Source of the DNA: Choanephora cucurbitarum
Lineage: Eukaryota > Mucoromycota > Mucoromycetes > Mucorales > Choanephoraceae
Length of the DNA: 26,943 nt
Assembly: GCA_025331435.1 (NCBI GenBank)
Contig: JAIWNI010000195.1
Location: 1 to 26,943 of the forward strand
Direction of reading: 5' to 3'
Positions 21,633 through 26,943 of this stretch are shown here, piece after piece; the first letter of the stretch is position 1, and the number at the start of each line of letters is the position of its first letter. Under the pieces are notes generated by a model. The model saw only the letters and a list, made by a program, of their open reading frames with translations. It was not told where the DNA came from and searched no databases. The translations under genes were made by a program, and so were the position numbers.

Positions 21633-22480
21633 ATGCCCAAGTCCAAGCGTAGTACTGTTGGTAAGACCTTATAGCAAAAAGAAACAAGTTAAGCCAATCA
21701 CTCAACTGTTGATCCAGTTTCCTTAACCAAGACTGACAAAAAGGGTCGTGGTGGCAAAGAAAAGTTATTTGAAGATGTAAATATTCGGTTGGATCGATCA
21801 AACACCTTTAGACTCCTAATCGCCTTCTTCTTTTTCTTCTTGGTAGATTCAAAGTTGTGTTGATAACTACGAATATTTGTACCTTTACTCTGTTAAAGAC
21901 ATGCGTAACACATACTTGAAGGAGATCCGTCATGACTTTAACGATTCTCGTTTCTTTTACGGTAAGAATCGAGTTATGGCCAAGGCTCTCGGTACAACTC
22001 CTGAAGAAGAGTATAAGGAAGGTATTTCTGGTATTGCCAAGGTAAATAGACGCTTGTTGTAGGAGAGTGATGAGTTTTTGACATCTTGTTTCGGGGTAGA
22101 ATTTGAACAGTGAAGTTGGTTTATTGTTCACCAACAAACAGCCTCAAGAGGTCAAGGCTTACTTCGATGAATTTGTTAAGCCCGACTATGCTCGTTCAGG
22201 TGCTACTGCTACCGAGACTATCACTTTACCTGAAGGTCCTGTGAAGCGCGGTGCCGATCCTATGCCTCACAACATGGAACCCCTCTTGAGATCCCTTGGT
22301 ATGCCTACTGTCCTTAAGAATGGTATTGTTACATTGCTTGTGCCTTATACTATCTGTATGGAAGGTGAAACTCTCTCTACAAACCAAGCTCATTTGTTGA
22401 AATTATTCTATCATCAATTGGCTGAATTCAGTGTTGACATGATCAGCTACTACCATAACGGACAAGTACATGAATTCTAA
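21633..22480 (+). CDS. MRT4: Ribosome assembly factor Mrt4 (uL10 paralogue)
   Basis: Nucleolar protein that occupies the stalk-base site of pre-60S particles before ribosomal protein uL10 (P0) replaces it. Exons 21633-21660, 21718-21776, 21847-22041 and 22100-22480 give 220 residues, close to the family size. The N-terminus MPKSKRSTVVSLTKTDKKGR is the family signature (MPKSKR-x-x-x-V-x-LT-x-T-x-KKG). It is followed by YEYLYLYSVKDMRNTYLKEI, FFYGKNRVMAKALG, SEVGLLFTNKQPQEV, LPEGPVKRGADPMPHNMEPL and LRSLGMPTVLKNGIVTL. It lacks the acidic C-terminal P-peptide of uL10, which separates Mrt4 from P0. All four junctions keep frame with GT-AG introns of 57-70 nt. The 5' flank up to CEG1 is short and carries a possible divergent micro-ORF. 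Confidence 0.95.
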
Positions 22481-22549
22481 GCCTAGTATCCCCCCTTCTT
22501 CCAATCTATGGATTATTATTATTTACTGCATTTCTTTTCCTCTTCCTTA

Positions 22550-22580
22550 TTTTTTTTCTTATTATTATTATTGTTATTAG
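22550..22580. repeat. (TTA)n tract in the MRT4 3' flank
   Basis: Short run of TTA units (TTATTATTATTATTG) within T-rich sequence just downstream of MRT4; probably 3' UTR. Confidence 0.6.
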
Positions 22581-22723
22581 AGAGTGTTTTTTTATACATA
22601 AAATGAAATAAAATAAATTCATGCAACTTCTTGATATAAGCCACCTGTCTTTCTCTTGTACTCCTTTCACCCCTTTATTTTTTCCTTGTATAATAATTTT
22701 TTTTCCATAAGTTTAAATTCAAC

Positions 22724-24205
22724 ATGACAAAGGAACTGACACCTTATGGTAAACACTAGTGCCTGTATGTCTATCTGTCTCTCTTCTAACTAAACCCACT
22801 GTTTCTATACATATTTATACACATACACAAACAGAAAAAGCACGACTTGAAAATATTGAGTTGAATAAAGAACTATTGGCTTCACTTGAGATTGGTTCTG
22901 CCAAACGATCTTTAAACGCGACAGAAGTGTGAGTGGCATGAGCGGGTTCGATTTCATCATTGTTTGATAAACTGAATAGAAAATAGTATTACAGTAAAAA
23001 AACGAAAGCGAGCTCCAGGTAAATATACGCAAAAGATAAAGAGGGGAAAAGGAAGAAGTGGCATTAAGCTATACATCAAGTCAATTCGGTCAAAAAGGAA
23101 CAATCTGTGATTCAGATCAGAAAGTCGTCTCGTATTCGAGGAGAAAAGGCACTTGAAATCACATTAGATGATCATGAAGCAGTAAAGGCACTAGATGAAG
23201 CTGTCAAGGTAAACTCAAATAGAGCTTTGTCCTATCCTGTTCCCTCATCATACAAGTAGCAAGATCCTCGTTATGCAGAAATGGTAGATGCAGGAAAATT
23301 ATTGACAGCAGATGAATATTTTCCAGAAGACATCAAAGCTAAAGCAATCCGAGTGGATGGTCATTTCAAAGGTTGGGTGAATCCTGAGATCATGGAGAAA
23401 TACGGACTTGCATCTTCTGCTACAGAAGCTTGGGAAGAAAACGGTGGTGGAACTTACTCTTATGCAGATCCTACAGGAAGTGGGAAGAAACGAAAGAAGG
23501 GCCCGTCTAATGCAAAGGTAATGACACAGAGAATGACAAGGTTTATTTCTTGACTGACAATTGCTCTCTTAATAGGCAGAGGCTCTAAAGATGTTTAAAA
23601 AGAATCCCAACCAATACTTTTATCGACATAATGAACCAGGGGAAGAACAATGGATGCATGATTGGTCTGAAGAAGAAAAACAATTGTTTCTCAAGGTAAA
23701 AATAAACGGGGACGCATTGATACACTAGTATTCTAAAATTGCCTATGTTAAGGTGGCTAAAATGTATGGGTGTGGTGATAAGGTAAGTTATTGAACGATA
23801 ATGAGGATGGATAAGTTGACTGAAGATAAATTCTAGTGGGGACTGTTTGCTAGCTATATACCTCATAGGTAAGAAAATTTGTATCTAATTTCTCATTCAT
23901 TTCTTATTTCCTTTCTGCCTTTCTCTTAGATTTGGATACCAATGTAGCAGTAAGTTTCTTCGGATAAAAAGAAGTACTTCAATCTTTAACTCACTCTTTG
24001 TAGGTTTTTATCGCCATGATATCATTCAGAATGGACTTGTGTTTGATCCGAATTTCCAGGTAAGAATACAAAAGAGCCATAGAGTCAATAGCTATGTCTT
24101 CCCCCCAAACCATACATGAACCCAACGTCTCACTGTGTTTCTTTTTGTTAGTTTACTCCTTCAGGTGAGCCTGTCTATATAGGCAATCAACGGTCTCATA
24201 AATAA
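22724..24205 (+). CDS. SANT/Myb-like domain protein, function unknown
   Basis: Eleven exons: 22724-22748, 22835-22928, 22987-23018, 23081-23208, 23260-23517, 23576-23695, 23753-23782, 23837-23868, 23930-23949, 24004-24059, 24152-24205; total 849 nt, 282 residues. It starts MTKELTPYEKARLENIELNK, a motif also found at the N-terminus of some chromatin-associated proteins. A basic segment follows (VKKRKRAP), then a predicted helical region. The C-terminal third resembles a SANT/Myb repeat: EQWMHDWSEEEKQLFLKVAK, then DKWGLFASYIPHRFGYQCS, then FYRHDIIQNG, with the spaced aromatic residues (W, W, F/Y) of that fold. Fungal proteins with the same WGLFxSxIPHRxGYQC block are uncharacterised as far as I recall. 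Nuclear localisation is inferred from the basic clusters (KKRKRAP, GKKRKKGPS). The start is supported by the conserved N-terminal motif. Confidence 0.8.
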
Positions 24206-24226
24206 AAGACGAAAACAGTTTTATTT

Positions 24227-25026
24227 TTACCACTGATCACTACTAACATGATAATTGTTCTCAAAGTCCCATCCCTGACAAATCATGATATCTTCAAGAT
24301 ACTTGATACGCTTCTTGTATTCTAACTCCTTTGCATACAAACTACGTTTTTCAGATTCCAAGACAGCATTATTAAGTACAAGCTTTGCATTCTCTGCCTG
24401 CAGAGCATTTACTTGATTCTCAAGTTGATCAACCTTCATCAACTTTTTCAAGCGCGATCGTCTAGCTGCATCTGTATTCTATGTACATAAAAAGTTATTA
24501 TGAAAAGCATTCTCTAGTCTTTAGATATATATATAACCTTTCTGCGCTTTAAAGTATCTTCGTCAATCGTGCCATCTTCAGAGGGCTCTGGTTCTGGTAA
24601 TTTACGGATACCCCGTGGCTTGGGTAAAGGCCTGGTCAGTTTGATTGGTTCATCTTGAGGATGTAGTTCTACAGGTGGTTTATCGTCACCACCCCAAGAT
24701 ATATGAAAGACTGTACCATCGTCTTTTTTAGTATCAACCAAGTTATCCTGATACAAACTTGTGGTTGAATTGCTGTTTACTTTCGATAAAAGTTCTTTAG
24801 CAAATCCAGAGTTTTGGACAGGAGGTGGATTAAGGATAGTATCATCAGGAATGGCGAATGTGTTCACATTGTTCCATAATAAACCACCCTCTCCTTCTTC
24901 GCGTGATTGTTGATCATTTGAGGGAGGCGAGGCTGATGAAAGAGAATTGTTGTCAACAAGTGGTGGAAATAAAGATGCATTATTAGATGAGTTTGGATAA
25001 GGAAGACTATAACCTGCTGTATTCAT
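24227..25026 (-). CDS. Gcn4/CPC1-like bZIP transcription factor
   Basis: Two minus-strand exons, 24538-25026 and 24227-24478, give 246 residues. The basic region KRRKNTDAARRSRLKKLMKV (about 160-179) has the N-x7-R signature and almost matches the NTEAARRSR core of yeast Gcn4. It is split by the intron after Lys163. A leucine zipper follows (LENQVNALQAENAKLVLNNA, then LESEKRSLYAKELEY). The N-terminal 160 residues are Ser/Asn/Pro-rich and acidic in places, with an IPDDTILNPP segment and a WGGDD motif that could serve activation. Gcn4-type factors switch on amino-acid biosynthesis and are controlled by upstream ORFs; upstream ORFs are present here too. The donor is GTTATA, weaker than most in the window. 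The stop lies 21 bp from that of the convergent Myb-like gene. Orthology to Gcn4 rests on the basic region only. Confidence 0.85.
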
Positions 25027-25035
25027 GATAACATT

Positions 25036-25272
25036 TTAAGTGGTGTTAAACAAAGAGCAAAAGAAAAAAAAAAGGTGGAGCTTTGTTTGTACAACCTGCC
25101 AAAAAAGACCCAAAGACTCAATGTTGCTTTCGGTTCGGCTCAACGTAGACTTTTGTCCGCATTGCCCCTTTTCAGTATTAACCTGTTTTCCACCTTTGCC
25201 AAAAGGTAGAATCACACCACCTCTTGAGATTCGGAATGAAGAAATCAGTTCAACCTTCTTTTTTTGGTCCAT
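25036..25272 (-). promoter_or_regulatory. Upstream ORF(s) in the leader of the bZIP gene
   Basis: A 78-codon ORF on the minus strand starts MDQKKKVELISSFRISRGGV and ends 9 bp before the bZIP ATG. A second, 14-codon ORF in another frame starts at about 25161 (MRTKVYVEPNRKQH). Both precede the bZIP start if transcription begins upstream of 25272. No splice joins the long ORF in frame to the bZIP coding sequence. Upstream ORFs control translation of Gcn4 homologues; that they do so here is inferred from position. Confidence 0.4.
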
Positions 25273-25449
25273 TAGCCTCTTTCCGACAAACGATGGTGAT
25301 TCTCTTTATAGCAAGACAAGTTTTTTTAAAGCTTTTGACTTCTATTTTGTACAGTATATAGCCTGGAAGAACGACAAACGATAGGGATAAAAGATATGAG
25401 ATGCTGTGCGAGACTAAGATATATGCTCGCGCGTATTTGCGCTTATTCA

Positions 25450-26680
25450 TATGTCAGCCTGAATACATCATATGCAATTACACGACCATACAGATACTGA
25501 GCACCCTCTGTACATACGCTATCGTCCATTAATGTTGAATATCTCATTATGTTTTATCGAGATCATTTCTAGATATACAGCAAGTACAAAATTAACACCA
25601 AATTTCTCTGTCATAAGCGCTAATGTGTTAGACAAGCAAATAAGTGGATATGATTTTGGTAACAAGTATAGTCCGAAAGCTTCTCAATTTTGCTTCTTTT
25701 GATTACAACGGATTCAGGAAGATGTTTGGTTCAAAGCATAGGATGCGACATTATCACATGAGCATATTTGTTGAATATGTGGACTACGACACATTTTGTC
25801 AACATATCATCAGCTGCAACTATTCGGATGGTTAATGTGTCACTCTATTGTAATTCCTAGAATGCATACGGTCCATAAGCTTTTTCAGAAAAAGACAGCT
25901 TCAACAAAGGGAGTGAGTATGATTATGGAATGTAACGAATGGCAGAATGTGTATCTATAGTTTACTTTTCCTGAATACAGGAAGAGTTTTAGCTAGCTGC
26001 TAATATACATAGAATATCGAAAATTCTGTCGAATCAAGGCTTCATCTGCACAAGAAATTTTCTTTGTGTATTGACTTGGCAGACAAAGTACTTGTTTGCA
26101 AGATCGATTAAAGACTACTTTGCGATTTTTGTCATACATGAAAGTTCCAACACAATCGTGTTTTTTAACACTTTTCTTAGGTGTCTTTTGTTCATTCATA
26201 AGCTCGTGCAGTTCATTCTGCATGGGTCAGCAGAAGCCAGCAAAGACGCTTCTTTATATGAACTGACTAATTACAGAAGCAGATCTTGCAAAACAAAACT
26301 GAACACCAAAATTAGGCTAGAACCATCATTGTTTTTTTGATGATTTCAAAATCAACTTATCTTTTTTTTTTCAATTGCCATGCTTATGATGATATGGCAA
26401 AAAAAAATATTTACCAGTAGTCATCTAAGCTTTTACCACTTTTGGATGTTTTCATTTGTCAATTAAACTGAAGAAGACAAAGTTAGCACTAAAACTACTC
26501 TTGAAAGACGTTATACAGCAGAAACTTATTTCTTATTTCTTCAGCGGCAAAGATCACTTCTTGAAATGAAACGAATTGCAACAGTTTTTAAAATTTAAAA
26601 TACTCTCTTTTCTTAAGATACTGCACATTAAGACGAGTATATGAAGCTCTTCTTTTGACCTTATCACATCCTATTAAAAA
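25450..26680. other. Gene-poor block with decayed-looking coding fragments
   Basis: No intact gene is visible in 1.2 kb. Several minus-strand stretches look protein-like but are interrupted by stops. They are 25993-26223 (listed separately), around 25560-25625 (LMTEKFGVNFVLAVYLEM), around 25730-25800 (MLTKCVVVHIFNKYAHVIMS) and around 26500-26570 (FQEVIFAAEEIRNKFLLYNV). On the plus strand 25644-25835 is also open. The pattern fits a degraded gene or transposon copy on the minus strand; I recognise no family. Confidence 0.35.
25993..26223 (-). pseudogene. ORF fragment of 76 codons, possible decayed gene
   Basis: Minus-strand ORF MQNELHELMNEQKTPKKSVK continuing through DCVGTFMYDKNRKVVFNRSC and ending in SMYISS. 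Cys, His and Lys content and mixed composition suggest former coding sequence. It is preceded in frame by a stop, but a CAG directly before the second codon (GACCCATGCAG) could be a splice acceptor. Further upstream a candidate first exon reads MKTSKSGKSLDDY, followed by a GTAAAT donor at about 26414, but its phase does not match that acceptor. No domain recognised; calling it a pseudogene is a guess. Confidence 0.25.
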
Positions 26681-26943
26681 TTAAAGAAATACAAGACACA
26701 CTGAAGGCAGTGTGAAGAGGTTTACCCTATAATTGGGGGCTGATCTGAGCCTACTTCTCATAAAATATAAACAAATGATCGAATAATAATTTTTCTCACT
26801 GTTGCGTCTTTCATTAATCAGTATATATGCGAATCCGAATACTGTATAAACGAATAAACCCGACCATGTTGTGAAGTAATCATTTTGTCTATGTGCTCTC
26901 GAGCTATTAGGTAGGTTGATGGCGGGCAAAAATATAGTTATAT
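26681..26943 (-). CDS. Possible membrane-protein exon, running off the right edge
   Basis: The minus-strand frame is open from the window end and reads LPAINLPNSSRAHRQNDYFT, then TWSGLFVYTVFGFAYILINE, then RRNSEKN. The middle is a likely membrane helix with a positively charged end. The frame continues to a stop at 26681-26683, but the region after about 26790 is less protein-like; a GTAAAC donor-like site follows PNYR at about 26725. The start must lie beyond the window. Product not recognised. Confidence 0.35.
   Translation of the reverse strand, partial: ITIFLPAINLPNSSRAHRQNDYFTTWSGLFVYTVFGFAYILINERRNSEKNYYSIICLYFMRSRLRSAPNYRVNLFTLPSVCLVFL

Noticed and set aside
21808..22137. 109-codon minus ORF opposite MRT4
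   Set aside because: Antisense shadow crossing MRT4 exons and introns; no recognisable protein.
22929..22986. GGTTCGATTTC, resembling a tRNA B box
   Set aside because: Lies in an intron of the Myb-like gene; no A box, acceptor stem or cloverleaf can be drawn around it.
25036..25272. Long upstream ORF as a first coding exon of the bZIP gene
   Set aside because: The only good donor (CAG|GTTGTA) joined to the nearest acceptor (ATACAG) puts the bZIP sequence in the wrong frame.
1..26943. CRISPR array, rRNA, prophage or biosynthetic cluster
   Set aside because: No spaced direct repeats, rRNA-like sequence, phage genes or cluster enzymes seen; the content is ordinary fungal housekeeping genes.

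Overview
The window looks like nuclear DNA from a filamentous fungus, most probably an early-diverging, Mucorales-like lineage. It is AT-rich and gene-dense. Nearly every gene is broken by short introns of about 45-85 nt with GTAAG-type donors and pyrimidine-rich TAG/CAG acceptors. The gene set is typical of fungi (MED13, Trs120, IQGAP/Rng2, Ceg1, Mrt4, a Gcn4-like bZIP). The lineage is an inference from style and protein flavour; no database search was possible. Most gene models below were rebuilt by hand-splicing, checking reading-frame phase at each junction.

Layout, left to right. 1-3328 (+): C-terminal part of Mediator subunit MED13, running off the left edge. 3389-3831 (-): mitochondrial ribosomal protein uL14m, convergent with MED13. 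3990-4645 (+): dihydrofolate reductase, sharing a 158-bp divergent promoter with uL14m. 4652-5502 (-): dephospho-CoA kinase, whose stop codon is 6 bp from that of DHFR. 5517-5777 (+): a doubtful small ORF. 6083-11182 (+): TRS120 of the TRAPPII complex, 16 exons. 11386-15648 (-): an IQGAP (CH, IQ, RasGAP, RasGAP_C). 15868-17330 (-): an Ime2/MAK-type protein kinase. 17351-17895: a 545-bp MITE-like element with 55-bp terminal inverted repeats, lying about 20 bp upstream of the kinase start codon. 18874-21189 (+): mRNA guanylyltransferase with an unusual low-complexity tail. 21633-22480 (+): MRT4 ribosome-assembly factor. 22724-24205 (+): a SANT/Myb-like protein of unknown role in 11 small exons. 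24227-25026 (-): a Gcn4-like bZIP factor with upstream ORFs in its leader. 25450-26680 is gene-poor, with decayed-looking coding fragments. A probable membrane-protein exon enters from the right edge on the minus strand.

The genes are mostly unlinked housekeeping functions: transcription, capping, ribosome assembly, cofactor synthesis, Golgi trafficking and cytokinesis. I see no gene cluster, defence system or CRISPR. The points most worth a second look are the MITE in the kinase promoter, the coding-like frame linking the kinase to the IQGAP gene, the non-canonical or ambiguous introns in CEG1 and TRS120, and the right-hand gene-poor block.
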